Part shown: positions 7,587 through 16,213 of the stretch, piece by piece
How the letters are laid out: each line of letters starts with the position of its first letter
Numbering within the stretch: position 1 is the first letter of the stretch
Assembly (NCBI RefSeq): GCF_024584515.1
Contig: NZ_CP102173.1
Coordinates: 1,240,001-1,304,000, forward strand
Direction of reading: 5' to 3'
DNA: 64,000 bases
Source of the DNA: Aeromicrobium wangtongii
GTDB taxonomy: Bacteria > Actinomycetota > Actinomycetes > Propionibacteriales > Nocardioidaceae
Notes under the pieces: generated by a model
What the model saw: the letters and a program-made list of their open reading frames with translations, nothing else
The model's database searches: none
What the model was told of the DNA's origin: nothing
Translations under genes and position numbers: made by a program

Positions 7587-9305
7587 ATGGCCCGTAGAAG
7601 AACTGGTGTGCTGGCCGCCGGCACCCTCGCCGTCGGCGCGATCGCCCTCGGCAGTGCGGTGTACGCCGTCTCGCCCGGCTTCACCGACGACCGCTCGGCC
7701 GACCTGGCCGCGGCGATCAACCCCGCGAAGCCCAAGAACGTCATCCTGCTGATCGGCGACGGCACGGATGACTCGATCATCACCGCCGCCCGCAACTACG
7801 AGCTCGGCGCCAAGGGACGCTTCGCGCTGGACGAGCTGCCGTTCACCGGCGCGATGACGACCTTCGGTCTCAAGACCGGGCCCAACCCGGACGACTACCC
7901 GATCAACTACGTGTCGGACTCCGCGCCGACCGCCAGCGGCTGGTCGACCGGCAAGAAGACCGTCGACAGCCGGCTCTCGCAGGGTCCGAGCTCGGGCGAC
8001 ACCGTGCCGGGGGAGGACTACGAGACCGTCCTGGAGAAGTACAAGAAGCAGGGCAAGCGCACCGGCAACGTCTCGACCGCCGAGATCACCGACGCCACGC
8101 CCGCCGCGGCCGCCGCGCACATCAACCTGCGCGCCTGCCAGGGGCCGACCGACATGGCCTCGTGCCCCACGGCCAAGAAGTCGGCCGGCGGCAAGGGGTC
8201 CGTCGCCGAGCAGCTGGTCGACAACAAGATCGACGTCATCCTGGGCGGCGGGCTGAACCGCTACAACCAGACCACCGACGCGGGTCCGTCCGTCCTCTCG
8301 TACGCGCAGAGCGCGCACAAGTACCAGGTCATCAAGGACAAGACCGCCCTGTCCGGTGTCGACACGTTGGCCAACGGCCCGATCCTCGGTCTGTTCTCCG
8401 GCGGCAACATGACGCCGAAGTACAAGCCCTTGACGGCCACGCCGGCCGGGGCGGGCGGGCCCGACACGACCTGCCAGACCGCTGACCGCGGCACCCAGCC
8501 GTCGCTCGCCGACATGACCGACAAGGCGATCAAGCTGCTCGACAACGACAAGGGATTCTTCCTCCAGGTCGAGAGCGCCATGGTCGACAAGCAGGAGCAC
8601 GCCTCCGACCTCTGCGGGGCGATCGGCGACGTGCTCGAGCTGGACAAGGCGCTGAAGGTCGCGCAGGCCTACCAGGCCAAGCACCCGGACACTCTCATCA
8701 TCGTGACCGGTGACCACGCGCACTCCACGCAGATCGTGGGCAACGGGGGCTCGACCACCGACGCCACCGGTGCCACGGGCGGCAAGGCCACGGCCACGGT
8801 CAAGACGGCCGACGGCGACCCGATGACGGTGGCGTACTCGACGTCCAACCCGGGCGGTTCCCAGTCGCACACCGGCGCGCAGATCCGCGTCGCGGCGTCC
8901 GGCCCGCAGGCGGCCAACGTCACCGGCACGATCGACCAGACCGACCTGTTCGCGACGATGCTCGGGCGCACCCCGAGCAGGCTGCCGACCGGTCCGACAG
9001 CGCCGGCACCCACGGCCAAACCTGCTGCACCGGTCGTCGCACTCGTCGCGGACTCGCGCATCTCGGCCAAGCAGCTGCGGAAGCCGGGCCTGCGGGTCTC
9101 GACCAACGTGGCCGGCGCGACCTCGGTGAAGGTCTCGCTCGTCAAGGGCTCCCGAACCGTCGCCACCAAGACGGTCGGCCGGTACGGAGCGACCGTCCAC
9201 CTCAAGGTGAAGTCCGGCGTCAAGGGCGCCCTGAAGGTCGTCGTCACGGCCAAGGGTCCCGGCGGCACCAAGACCAGGACGACGACGGTCACGGTCACCC
9301 GCTGA
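7587..9305 (+). CDS. Secreted alkaline phosphatase (PhoA family) with C-terminal Ig-like tail
   Basis: This 572-aa protein starts MARRRTGVLAAGTLAVGAIA, an Arg-rich signal peptide; an in-frame ATG 18 nt upstream (7569) is an alternative. Motifs are NVILLIGDGTDDS (metal site; Thr replaces the usual Met of GDGM), VSDSAPTASGWSTGKKT (nucleophile Ser) and IIVTGDHAHSTQI (metal His). The family removes phosphate from phosphomonoesters outside the cell, typically under phosphate limitation. After a Pro/Ala linker near residue 470, a tail of about 90 residues (LVADSRISAKQLRKPGLRVS onward) looks like a beta-sandwich attachment domain. A GC-rich terminator follows. Confidence 0.88.
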   Translation: MARRRTGVLAAGTLAVGAIALGSAVYAVSPGFTDDRSADLAAAINPAKPKNVILLIGDGTDDSIITAARNYELGAKGRFALDELPFTGAMTTFGLKTGPNPDDYPINYVSDSAPTASGWSTGKKTVDSRLSQGPSSGDTVPGEDYETVLEKYKKQGKRTGNVSTAEITDATPAAAAAHINLRACQGPTDMASCPTAKKSAGGKGSVAEQLVDNKIDVILGGGLNRYNQTTDAGPSVLSYAQSAHKYQVIKDKTALSGVDTLANGPILGLFSGGNMTPKYKPLTATPAGAGGPDTTCQTADRGTQPSLADMTDKAIKLLDNDKGFFLQVESAMVDKQEHASDLCGAIGDVLELDKALKVAQAYQAKHPDTLIIVTGDHAHSTQIVGNGGSTTDATGATGGKATATVKTADGDPMTVAYSTSNPGGSQSHTGAQIRVAASGPQAANVTGTIDQTDLFATMLGRTPSRLPTGPTAPAPTAKPAAPVVALVADSRISAKQLRKPGLRVSTNVAGATSVKVSLVKGSRTVATKTVGRYGATVHLKVKSGVKGALKVVVTAKGPGGTKTRTTTVTVTR

Positions 9306-9340
9306 TCGGTGGCAGGCAGGGGAGTGACAGTTTGACAGGG

Positions 9341-9374
9341 AGGGGCCGTGGGTACGCCACACCACGGCCCCTCC
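9341..9374 (+). terminator. Stem-loop terminator after alkaline phosphatase
   Basis: GAGGGGCCGTGG (9341-9352) pairs with CCACGGCCCCTC (9363-9374), a 12-bp perfect stem with a 10-nt loop. There is no T-run, which is common in actinobacteria. Confidence 0.7.
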
Positions 9375-9418
9375 TCGGAGGCGAGGCCCACCCCACCCAC
9401 TGATCTTCAGGAGCTCGT

Positions 9419-10252
9419 ATGACCGTGCCCAACATCGCCCTCAACAACGGTGTCGACATCCCGCAGCTCGGATTCGGCGTCTTCCAGATCGACCCGGCCG
9501 AGACGAAGGACGCCACGCTGGCGGCCCTCGAGGTCGGCTACCGGCACATCGACACCGCCGAGATGTACGGCAACGAGAAGGGCGTCGGCGAGGCGATCCG
9601 CGAGTCGGGCATCCCGCGCGACGAGATCTTCGTGACGAGCAAGCTCAACAACGGCTTCCACGCCCACGACGACGCGATCAACGCCTTCGAGGGGACGCTC
9701 GAGGCGCTCGGCCTGGACAAGATCGACCTGTTCCTCATCCACTGGCCGCTGCCGGGCATCGACGTCGACTTCGTCGAGACGTGGAAGGCGCTGGAGGAGG
9801 TCTACCGCGACGGCCGCGCCCGCGCGATCGGCGTCTCCAACTTCCAGCCCACCCACATCCGTCGCATCCTGCAGGAGGCCGAGATCGTGCCCGCGGTCAA
9901 CCAGATCGAGGTGCACCCCTTCCTGACCCAGGACGACGTGCGCGCGGTCAACGCCGAGCACGGGATCGCCACCGAGGCATGGTCGCCGATCGCCAAGGGC
10001 CAGGTGCTCGACAACCCGGCGATCACCGGGGTCGCGGCCGACAAGGGCAAGACGCCCGCCCAGGTCGTGCTGCGCTGGCACATCCAGCGCGGCGACATCG
10101 TCTTCCCGAAGTCGGTGACCCGCAGCCGCGTCGAGGAGAACTTCGACCTGTTCGACTTCGAGCTGTCCGACGGCGAGATGGGTGTCATCAGCGCCCTGAA
10201 CAAGAACGAGCGCACCGGCCCGAACCCGGACGAGTTCAACTGGATCCCGTGA
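9419..10252 (+). CDS. Aldo/keto reductase
   Basis: This 277-aa NADPH-dependent oxidoreductase is of the AKR5/diketogluconate-reductase type. The catalytic tetrad is visible as D45 and Y50 (YRHIDTAEMYGNE), K75 (VTSKL) and H108 (LFLIHWP). The signature GVSNF and a C-terminal cofactor-binding PKSVTRSRVEENFDLFDF are also present. An AGGAG (9409-9413) precedes the ATG. It reduces aldehydes or ketones in the cytoplasm; the physiological substrate cannot be read from the sequence. The gene stands alone after a terminator and converges on map, with only 8 bp between the stops. Confidence 0.92.
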   Translation: MTVPNIALNNGVDIPQLGFGVFQIDPAETKDATLAALEVGYRHIDTAEMYGNEKGVGEAIRESGIPRDEIFVTSKLNNGFHAHDDAINAFEGTLEALGLDKIDLFLIHWPLPGIDVDFVETWKALEEVYRDGRARAIGVSNFQPTHIRRILQEAEIVPAVNQIEVHPFLTQDDVRAVNAEHGIATEAWSPIAKGQVLDNPAITGVAADKGKTPAQVVLRWHIQRGDIVFPKSVTRSRVEENFDLFDFELSDGEMGVISALNKNERTGPNPDEFNWIP

Positions 10253-10260
10253 TCGGCTGA

Positions 10261-11109
10261 TCAGGGCAGGGTCAGGATCTCCGCACCGCTGTCGGTGACG
10301 AGCAAGGTGTGCTCGAACTGCGCGGTGCGGGATCCGTCCTGCGTGCTGGCGGTCCAGCCGTCGTCCCACATGTCCCACTCGACCCCGCCCAGCGTCAGCA
10401 TGGGCTCGATCGTGAACGTCATGCCGGGCTGGATGACGGTGTCGTAGGACGGATCGTCGTAGTGGGGGACGATCAGCCCGTCGTGGAACGCCGGTCCGAC
10501 GCCGTGCCCTGTGAAGTCGCGCACCACGCCGTAGCCGAAGCGCTTGGCGTAGGTCTCGATGACGCGGCCGATGACGTTGATCTCGCGGCCCGGCTTCACG
10601 GCGCGGATCGCCCGCATCGTGGCCTCGCGGGTGCGCTCGACCAGCAGGCGTGACTCCTGGTCGACTTCGCCCACCAGATAGGTCTTGTTGGTGTCGCCGT
10701 GCACCCCGTGGATGTAGGCGGTGATGTCGATGTTGACGATGTCGCCGTCCTGCAGCGGACGGTCGTCGGGGATGCCGTGGCAGATGACCTCGTTGACGCT
10801 GCTGCACAGCGACTTCGGGTAGCCGCGGTATCCCAGGGTCGAGGGATACGCGCCCTGACCGACGATGAACTCGTGACCCACCCGGTCGAGCTCGTCGGTC
10901 GTCACGCCCGGGGCGATCGCCGCCTCGACGGCGTCCAGCGCCTGCGCGGCGATCCGTCCGGCGACGCGCATCGCCGCGATCGTCTCGGCATCGCGCACCA
11001 GCGGGCCCTTGTAGGGCAGCGGGGCGATCTGCCCGACGTACTCGGGACGCTCGATCGAGGAGGGCACGGGCCGCTGGGGGGACACCCGGCCGGCAGTCAG
11101 GACGGTCAC
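10261..11109 (-). CDS. map: Methionine aminopeptidase, type I with N-terminal extension
   Basis: This 282-aa enzyme removes the initiator Met from nascent proteins. The metal ligands of the family lie in [12 protein letters not shown] and [12 protein letters not shown] (two Asp), [12 protein letters not shown] (His), FTIEPML (Glu) and [11 protein letters not shown] (Glu). [16 protein letters not shown] holds the substrate-site His. The first ~40 residues ([18 protein letters not shown]) form the Pro-rich extension seen in mycobacterial type Ic enzymes, thought to contact the ribosome. It is transcribed divergently from the small 11161 gene, with a 51-bp shared intergenic region. Confidence 0.95.
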   Translation of the reverse strand: MTVLTAGRVSPQRPVPSSIERPEYVGQIAPLPYKGPLVRDAETIAAMRVAGRIAAQALDAVEAAIAPGVTTDELDRVGHEFIVGQGAYPSTLGYRGYPKSLCSSVNEVICHGIPDDRPLQDGDIVNIDITAYIHGVHGDTNKTYLVGEVDQESRLLVERTREATMRAIRAVKPGREINVIGRVIETYAKRFGYGVVRDFTGHGVGPAFHDGLIVPHYDDPSYDTVIQPGMTFTIEPMLTLGGVEWDMWDDGWTASTQDGSRTAQFEHTLLVTDSGAEILTLP

Positions 11110-11160
11110 CGGGCGAGTGTAGTCAGCGCATCCGAGCGCGACCTGGGGCAGGATGGACCC

Positions 11161-11367
11161 ATGTCAGCGCCCAAGTTCTACTACTGCACCAAGCACCACA
11201 CGGTCGAGGGCGAGGACGGCTGCAAGGCAGCCGACCGGCTCGGACCGTACGACACCGCCGAGGAGGCCGCCCGCGCGCTGGAGATCGCCGCCGAGCGCAC
11301 CAAGGCCTGGGACAACGACCCGGACTGGAACGACGACGCCACCCCGGACGAGCCCACGAAGGAATGA
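11161..11367 (+). CDS. Small conserved actinobacterial protein
   Basis: This 68-aa acidic protein starts [20 protein letters not shown] and continues with [20 protein letters not shown]. The pattern FYYC..H..VE...GC.AADR.GPY.T.EEAA.AL is common in actinobacteria and usually annotated as hypothetical. Two Cys and two His in the N-terminal third could bind a metal. Its stop overlaps the start of the next membrane gene (ATGA), so the two are co-translated. Confidence 0.75.
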   Translation: MSAPKFYYCTKHHTVEGEDGCKAADRLGPYDTAEEAARALEIAAERTKAWDNDPDWNDDATPDEPTKE

Positions 11368-11654
11368 GGCGTCGACGCAGACGCAGGGCCGGTGGTCTGC
11401 GGCTCGAGCGTTCCGGTCCGTGGATCGCGGTCGGCGGGCTGTTCGTCCTGCTGTGGCTCGCGATCTCGACCTCGGTCTACGCGCCGTGGTGGGGCGTCAT
11501 CCTGCACGTGCTGATCCTGGTACCGCTCGTCGGCTGGGTCGCCAGCTGGGCGCGGACCCGCCCCACGGCATGCACCTTCGTGCCGCTGGCGGGCCTGCCC
11601 CTGCTGGCCCTGGTGACCGCGGTCGGCGTGGGCCCGGGCGGCTGGAGCGCGTGA
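11364..11654 (+). CDS. Small integral membrane protein
   Basis: This 96-aa protein begins with a very basic [18 protein letters not shown] and has three likely membrane helices: WIAVGGLFVLLWLAIST, GVILHVLILVPLVGWVA and FVPLAGLPLLALVTAVG. Positive residues at the N-terminus suggest an inside N-end. The start overlaps the previous stop by 4 nt. No family is recognised. Its stop lies 3 bp from the stop of panB on the opposite strand. Confidence 0.7.
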   Translation: MRRRRRRRAGGLRLERSGPWIAVGGLFVLLWLAISTSVYAPWWGVILHVLILVPLVGWVASWARTRPTACTFVPLAGLPLLALVTAVGVGPGGWSA

Positions 11655-11657
11655 CGC

Positions 11658-12527
11658 CTACTCGGCGAAGCTGTGCTCGGCCGACGGGAACGCGCCACCC
11701 TTGACGTCGTCGACGTACTCGCGGGCCGCGTTCAGCATCACGGTGTGCAGGTCGGCGTAGCGTTTCACGAAGCGCGGCGCCTTGCCGGTGTTGAGGCCGA
11801 GCATGTCCTGCCACACCAGCACCTGGGCGTCGCAGTCGACGCCGGCGCCGATGCCGACGGTCGGGATGTGCAGCGCCTTGGTGACCTCCGCCGCGGCGGG
11901 GGCCGGAACCATCTCCATGACGACCGCGAACGCGCCGGCGGCCTCGAGCGCCTTGGCCTCCTCGAGCAGGCGAGCGGCACCAGCACCGCGGCCCTGCACG
12001 CGGTACCCGCCCAGGTTGTGCTCGGCCTGCGGGGTGAAGCCGATGTGGGCGCACACCGGGATGCCGGCATCGGTCAGCAGCTTGACCTGCGGGACCATCG
12101 CCAGCCCGCCCTCGAGCTTGACCGCGTGGGCGCCGGCCTCCTTCATGAACCGCACCGCGGTGTGGAACGCCTGCTCGGGGGAGCCCTGGTAGGAGCCGAA
12201 CGGCAGGTCGGCCAGCACGAGCGAGTGCTTCGCCGAGCGCGAGACGGCCCGCACCAGCGGGATGAGCTCGTCGACCGTGACCGGGAGCGAGGACTCGTTG
12301 CCGTAGACGTTGTTGGACGCCGAGTCGCCGACCAGCAGCACCTCGACACCGGCCTCGTCGAACGTCGCTGCCGTGTACTGGTCGTACGCCGTCAGCATGG
12401 TCCACTTCTCGCCGCGGTCCTTCATCTGCTGAAGGGTGTGGGTGCGGACGCGCTTGCGGGCTGTCGGCGCTGCGGCTGCAGGTCCGGTGCCGTACGGCGC
12501 GGTCTCTTCGGGGGTGGCGTCAGCCAT
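11658..12527 (-). CDS. panB: 3-methyl-2-oxobutanoate hydroxymethyltransferase (ketopantoate hydroxymethyltransferase)
   Basis: This 289-aa enzyme transfers a hydroxymethyl group from methylene-tetrahydrofolate to ketoisovalerate, the first step of pantothenate and CoA synthesis. Family motifs are [31 protein letters not shown] (metal and substrate site), [33 protein letters not shown] (catalytic Glu) and [19 protein letters not shown]. The ATG at 12527 follows AGGAGA by 8 nt, so the longer frame to 12569 is not needed. The N-terminal ~25 residues are a low-complexity Ala/Pro extension. It lies downstream of nadE on the same strand with a 107-bp gap. Confidence 0.96.
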   Translation of the reverse strand: MADATPEETAPYGTGPAAAAPTARKRVRTHTLQQMKDRGEKWTMLTAYDQYTAATFDEAGVEVLLVGDSASNNVYGNESSLPVTVDELIPLVRAVSRSAKHSLVLADLPFGSYQGSPEQAFHTAVRFMKEAGAHAVKLEGGLAMVPQVKLLTDAGIPVCAHIGFTPQAEHNLGGYRVQGRGAGAARLLEEAKALEAAGAFAVVMEMVPAPAAAEVTKALHIPTVGIGAGVDCDAQVLVWQDMLGLNTGKAPRFVKRYADLHTVMLNAAREYVDDVKGGAFPSAEHSFAE

Positions 12528-12634
12528 GGCAGTTCTCCTGTTCGTCTCGCAGCTCCTGGCGGAGTCCACGGATGTCCTCAGCCTGCCAGATCCTGCCCGC
12601 GGCGCGACGAAGTGTGAAGCAACTCACCGTGCGC

Positions 12635-14386
12635 TCAGAGCTTCTCGCGCCAGCGGTGGGTGATCGGCACGCGTCGGTCGCGGCCGAAGTTGCGGCGGGA
12701 CACCTTGGGTCCCGGCGGGTACTGGCGGCGCTTGTACTCGGCGCGGTCGACCAGGGTGATGACCCGTTCGACGAGCGCGGGGTCGAAGCCCTCGGCGATG
12801 ACGTCGGCGGAGCCGAGATCGCGCTCGACGTAGGCGTCCAGGACCGCGTCCAACAGGTCGTACGGGGGCAGCGAGTCCGAGTCGAGCTGACCGGGCCGCA
12901 GCTCGGCCGACGGCGGCTTGCTGATCGTGTTCTCGGGGATCGGCGGCGTCTCGCCCCGCTCCACGGCGATCTCGTTGCGCCACGTCGCCAGCTCCCACAC
13001 GAGTGTCTTCGGGACGTCCTTGATCGGCGCGTAGCCGCCGACCGCGTCGCCGTAGATCGTGGAGTAGCCGGTCGCCAGCTCGGACTTGTTGCCGCACGCC
13101 AGCACCAGGTGGCCGTGCTGGTTGGACAGCCCCATCCAGATCACGGCGCGGATGCGGGCCTGCAGGTTCTCCTCGGCGAGGCCGTCCAGGTGCAGGGCGT
13201 CCTGGTAGGTGTCGAAGATCGGGGCGATCGGGACCGTCTGCAGGGTCAGGCCCGTGCGCCGGGCCTGCTCGGCGGCATCTCCCGTCGAGTGCTCGGTCGA
13301 CCAGGCGCTGGGGTTCGAGACGCCGAAGACCTTGTCGGGGCCGAGCGCGTCGACCGCGATCGCCGCGACGAGCGTCGAGTCGATGCCGCCGGACATCCCG
13401 AACAGCACCGACGAGAAGCCGTTCTTGTGCACGTAGTCGCGCAGCCCGGTGACCAGCGCCGTCCAGATTTCCTCGAGCCGGGGCATGCGGTCGGCCTGCT
13501 CGTTGGGGCGCGGCTCGTAGGGCGCGAACGGCTCGGACGAGATGATCGTGCGCTTGATCGCGAGTCCACCGAAGCGCTCGTCGGCGCCGGGCATCGACGG
13601 CGTGGCGGCGGGCAGGTCGAGGTCGACGACCAGCAGCTCGGGCGCGAACTGTCCCGAGCGTCCCAGCACCGCACCGGTGCGGTCGACGACGATCGAGTCG
13701 CCGTCGAAGACCAGCTCGTCCTGGCCGCCGACGAGGTTGACGTAGGCCAGCGCGCAGTCGCCCTCGACCGCACGACGCGAGCACAGCTCGAGCCGGACGT
13801 CGTCCTTGTCCGCCTCGTACGGCGACCCGTTCGGGACGACCAGCAGCGCCGCCTCGGCAGCCTTCGCGGCGGCCGACGGCCCGTCGCGCCACAGGTCCTC
13901 GCAGATCGCGAGGGCCACGTCGATGCCGCCGATCTGGACGATGTTGATCTCGTGGCCGGGCACGAAGTTGCGGATCTCGTCGCCGACGCCGTAGTTCCAC
14001 AGGTGGTGCTTGGCCTGCCGGGTGACGATCCGGCCGCCGTGCATCACGGCGACGGAGTTCAGCGGCGCGTTCTTCGGGATGCCCGGGCCCGTCGGGGCGT
14101 CCTCGGCGTGGTCGAGGAACCCGACGACGGCCACCAGGTCGCCGCACCCCTCGTCCTGCAGGCGCGTCGCCAGCGACTCCGCGGTGGCGCGGGACGCCTT
14201 GATCAGCGAGGCGCGCATCGCGAGGTCCTCGATGGGATAGCCGGTCAGCATCATCTCGGGGAAGACCACGAGGTGCGCGCCCTGGGCCGCGGCGTCCTTG
14301 CAGTGCTGCACGACCAGATCGGCGTTGCCGGGCAGGTCGCCGACCACGGCGTTGACTTGGGCGAGGGCAAGGCGCAGCTGGGGCAT
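12635..14386 (-). CDS. nadE: Glutamine-dependent NAD+ synthetase
   Basis: This 583-aa two-domain enzyme converts deamido-NAD to NAD using ATP and glutamine-derived ammonia. The N-terminal nitrilase-type glutaminase has the triad E44 (VVFPEMMLTGYP), K126 (TRQAKHHLWNYG) and C162 (ALAICEDLW). The C-terminal synthetase has the PP-loop FGMSGGIDSTLVAA, and further conserved segments GLSNQHGHLVLACGNKSE, ATGYSTIYGD and KPPSAELRPGQ. The length is usual for the short bacterial glutamine-dependent form. It lies between the 14421 gene (34 bp away) and panB, all on one strand. Confidence 0.96.
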   Translation of the reverse strand: MPQLRLALAQVNAVVGDLPGNADLVVQHCKDAAAQGAHLVVFPEMMLTGYPIEDLAMRASLIKASRATAESLATRLQDEGCGDLVAVVGFLDHAEDAPTGPGIPKNAPLNSVAVMHGGRIVTRQAKHHLWNYGVGDEIRNFVPGHEINIVQIGGIDVALAICEDLWRDGPSAAAKAAEAALLVVPNGSPYEADKDDVRLELCSRRAVEGDCALAYVNLVGGQDELVFDGDSIVVDRTGAVLGRSGQFAPELLVVDLDLPAATPSMPGADERFGGLAIKRTIISSEPFAPYEPRPNEQADRMPRLEEIWTALVTGLRDYVHKNGFSSVLFGMSGGIDSTLVAAIAVDALGPDKVFGVSNPSAWSTEHSTGDAAEQARRTGLTLQTVPIAPIFDTYQDALHLDGLAEENLQARIRAVIWMGLSNQHGHLVLACGNKSELATGYSTIYGDAVGGYAPIKDVPKTLVWELATWRNEIAVERGETPPIPENTISKPPSAELRPGQLDSDSLPPYDLLDAVLDAYVERDLGSADVIAEGFDPALVERVITLVDRAEYKRRQYPPGPKVSRRNFGRDRRVPITHRWREKL

Positions 14387-14420
14387 GGTCCGACCCTAGT
14401 GCCGCATCACGCGGTGGGTC

Positions 14421-14765
14421 TCAGGAGATTGCCTCGCGCACCAGCTTGACCAACGCCTTCGGGGCCTTGATGCCGGACAGGGCGCCCATCCGGGCGCGGC
14501 CCTTGACCCCCCACCCGGGAGTCACGTTGTACTTGCGGCCGTCGAGGACGAGCGAGACGCTCTGACCGCCGGTGATCAGCAGCTGCTTGGCGGTCGTGGC
14601 GGTCAGCGCGGCGGTGTCGATGACGTCGCCCTTGGTCCCCAGCAGGGTGATCGTGCCGTCCTGACCGATCACGATGCTGCCGTGCTGTGCCAACGGCTTG
14701 AGGCCCTTGCCGATCTGGCACTCGTCGAAGGTGATGTCGCCGGTCGCGTTCTCGTCGGTGCTCAT
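14421..14765 (-). CDS. Hypothetical protein, beta-rich
   Basis: This 114-aa protein starts MSTDENATGDITFDECQIGK and ends ARMGALSGIKAPKALVKLVR. Its middle alternates short beta segments (HGSIVIGQDGTITLLGTKGD, LLITGGQSVSLVLDGRKYNV) and resembles a small PH-like or split-barrel fold, but no family is recognised. No signal peptide or membrane segment is seen. It is 34 bp upstream of nadE on the same strand and may be co-transcribed. Confidence 0.6.
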   Translation of the reverse strand: MSTDENATGDITFDECQIGKGLKPLAQHGSIVIGQDGTITLLGTKGDVIDTAALTATTAKQLLITGGQSVSLVLDGRKYNVTPGWGVKGRARMGALSGIKAPKALVKLVREAIS

Positions 14766-14811
14766 GCCGGGAGACTACGGTCACGCGGGCTCATGCCGGT
14801 TTTCGTCGTGC

Positions 14812-14827
14812 GTAACAAGGCCGTAAC
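14812..14827 (+). promoter_or_regulatory. Candidate GlnR-type nitrogen box upstream of glnA2
   Basis: GTAAC-6 nt-GTAAC (14812-14816 and 14823-14827), an 11-bp period. It matches half of the actinobacterial GlnR consensus (gTnAC-n6-GaAAC repeats) and lies 23 bp before the glutamine synthetase start. A second pair in register was not found. Confidence 0.45.
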
Positions 14828-14850
14828 AATCCCCATGGGACACTGACGGC

Positions 14851-16188
14851 ATGGGAAAACAGGAAGACTTCGTCCTGCGCGCGCTCGAGGAGCGCGACGT
14901 CCGCTTCGTACGTCTGTGGTTCACCGACGTCCTGGGGTCCCTGAAGTCGGTCGCCATCGCACCGGCTGAGCTCGAGGGCGCGTTCGCCGAGGGCATCGGC
15001 TTCGACGGCTCGGCGATCGAGGGCTTCGCCCGGGTCCACGAGGCCGACATGCTGGCGATGCCCGACCCGTCGACGTTCCAGATCCTGCCGTGGCGCGGCG
15101 AGACGCCCGCGACGGCGCGGATGTTCTGCGACATCCTCATGCCCGACGGCACGCCGTCGTACGCCGATCCGCGGCACGTGCTGAAGCGTGCGCTGCAGAA
15201 GGCCGCCGAGGCCGGGTTCACGTTCTACACGCACCCCGAGATCGAATTCTTCTTGTTCAAGGGCAAGCCCGACAAGGGTGATCGCCCGGTGCCGGTCGAC
15301 GACAGCGGCTACTTCGACCACACCGCCCAGGGCGGCGGTCAGGACTTCCGCCGCGAGGTCATCACGATGCTCGAGAACATGGGCATCTCGGTGGAGTTCA
15401 GCCACCACGAGGGCGGACCAGGCCAGCAGGAGATCGACCTGCGCTACGCCGACGCATTGTCGACGGCCGACAACATCATGACGTTCCGCACGGTCGTGCG
15501 TGAGGTCGCGCTGAGCCAGGGCAAGTGGGCCTCGTTCATGCCCAAGCCCTTCACCGAGCACCCCGGCTCGGGCATGCACACGCACGTGTCGCTGTTCGAG
15601 GGCGACGAGAACGCGTTCTACGAGGCCGGCGCCGAGTACCAGCTGTCGCAGACCGGTCGCGCCTTCATCGCGGGCGTCCTGCGCCACACCCCCGAGATCA
15701 CTGCGGTCACCAACCAGTGGGTCAACTCCTACAAGCGGCTGGCCGGCGGGGGAGAGGCCCCCAACTACGTCTGCTGGGGCCACAACAACCGGTCCGCGCT
15801 GATCCGGGTCCCCATGTACAAGCCGCACAAGGGCAACTCGGCGCGCGTCGAGCACCGCGCGATCGACTCGGCCTGCAATCCGTACCTGGCCTTCGCGCTG
15901 ATCCTGTCGGCCGGGCTCAAGGGCATCGAGGGCAAGTACGAGCTGCCGCCCGAGGCCGAGGACGATGTCTGGTCGCTCACCGAGAACGAGCGCAAGGCCA
16001 TGGGCATCGCGCCGCTGCCGCGCAACCTGGACGAGGCGATCCGCACGATGGAGACCTCCGAGCTGGTGGCCGAGACGCTCGGTGAGCACGTCTTCGACTT
16101 CTTCCTGCGCAACAAGCGCGCCGAGTGGCAGGACTACCGCTCGGAGGTCACGCAGTTCGAGATCGACCGACTGATGCCGATGGTCTGA
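14851..16188 (+). CDS. glnA2: Type I glutamine synthetase, GlnA2-like
   Basis: This 445-aa enzyme ligates ammonia to glutamate using ATP. It shows FDGSAIEGFARVHEADM (N-terminal signature), TFYTHPEIEFFLF, EFSHHEGGPGQQEIDLRYAD (metal ligands), KPFTEHPGSGMHTHVSLF, TNQWVNSYKRL, and RSALIRVPMY followed by ARVEHRAIDSACNPYLAF. The length and absence of the ~25-residue insertion match the short (alpha-type) GlnA2 of mycobacteria, which also lies next to glnE. The C-terminal region GKYELPPEAEDDVWSLTENE has a Tyr near the adenylylation position of beta-type enzymes, but the context differs, so modification by GlnE is uncertain. glnE follows 25 bp downstream. Confidence 0.93.
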   Translation: MGKQEDFVLRALEERDVRFVRLWFTDVLGSLKSVAIAPAELEGAFAEGIGFDGSAIEGFARVHEADMLAMPDPSTFQILPWRGETPATARMFCDILMPDGTPSYADPRHVLKRALQKAAEAGFTFYTHPEIEFFLFKGKPDKGDRPVPVDDSGYFDHTAQGGGQDFRREVITMLENMGISVEFSHHEGGPGQQEIDLRYADALSTADNIMTFRTVVREVALSQGKWASFMPKPFTEHPGSGMHTHVSLFEGDENAFYEAGAEYQLSQTGRAFIAGVLRHTPEITAVTNQWVNSYKRLAGGGEAPNYVCWGHNNRSALIRVPMYKPHKGNSARVEHRAIDSACNPYLAFALILSAGLKGIEGKYELPPEAEDDVWSLTENERKAMGIAPLPRNLDEAIRTMETSELVAETLGEHVFDFFLRNKRAEWQDYRSEVTQFEIDRLMPMV

Positions 16189-16213
16189 GCGGGACGCCGG
16201 TAGCCTGATCCCC

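Noticed and set aside
7518-9365. Long minus-strand ORF (over 600 codons) opposite the alkaline phosphatase gene
   Set aside because: Shadow frame from GC-biased third positions. Its translation is Arg/Gly/Val-rich with no family motif, while the plus-strand frame has clear active-site motifs.
12572-14449. 625-codon plus-strand ORF opposite nadE
   Set aside because: Same artefact. The minus strand encodes a complete NAD synthetase with both active sites.
15930-15960. Adenylylation Tyr of beta-type glutamine synthetase in glnA2
   Set aside because: A Tyr is present in GKYELPP, but the surrounding sequence and overall length are of the alpha type. Modification cannot be claimed.
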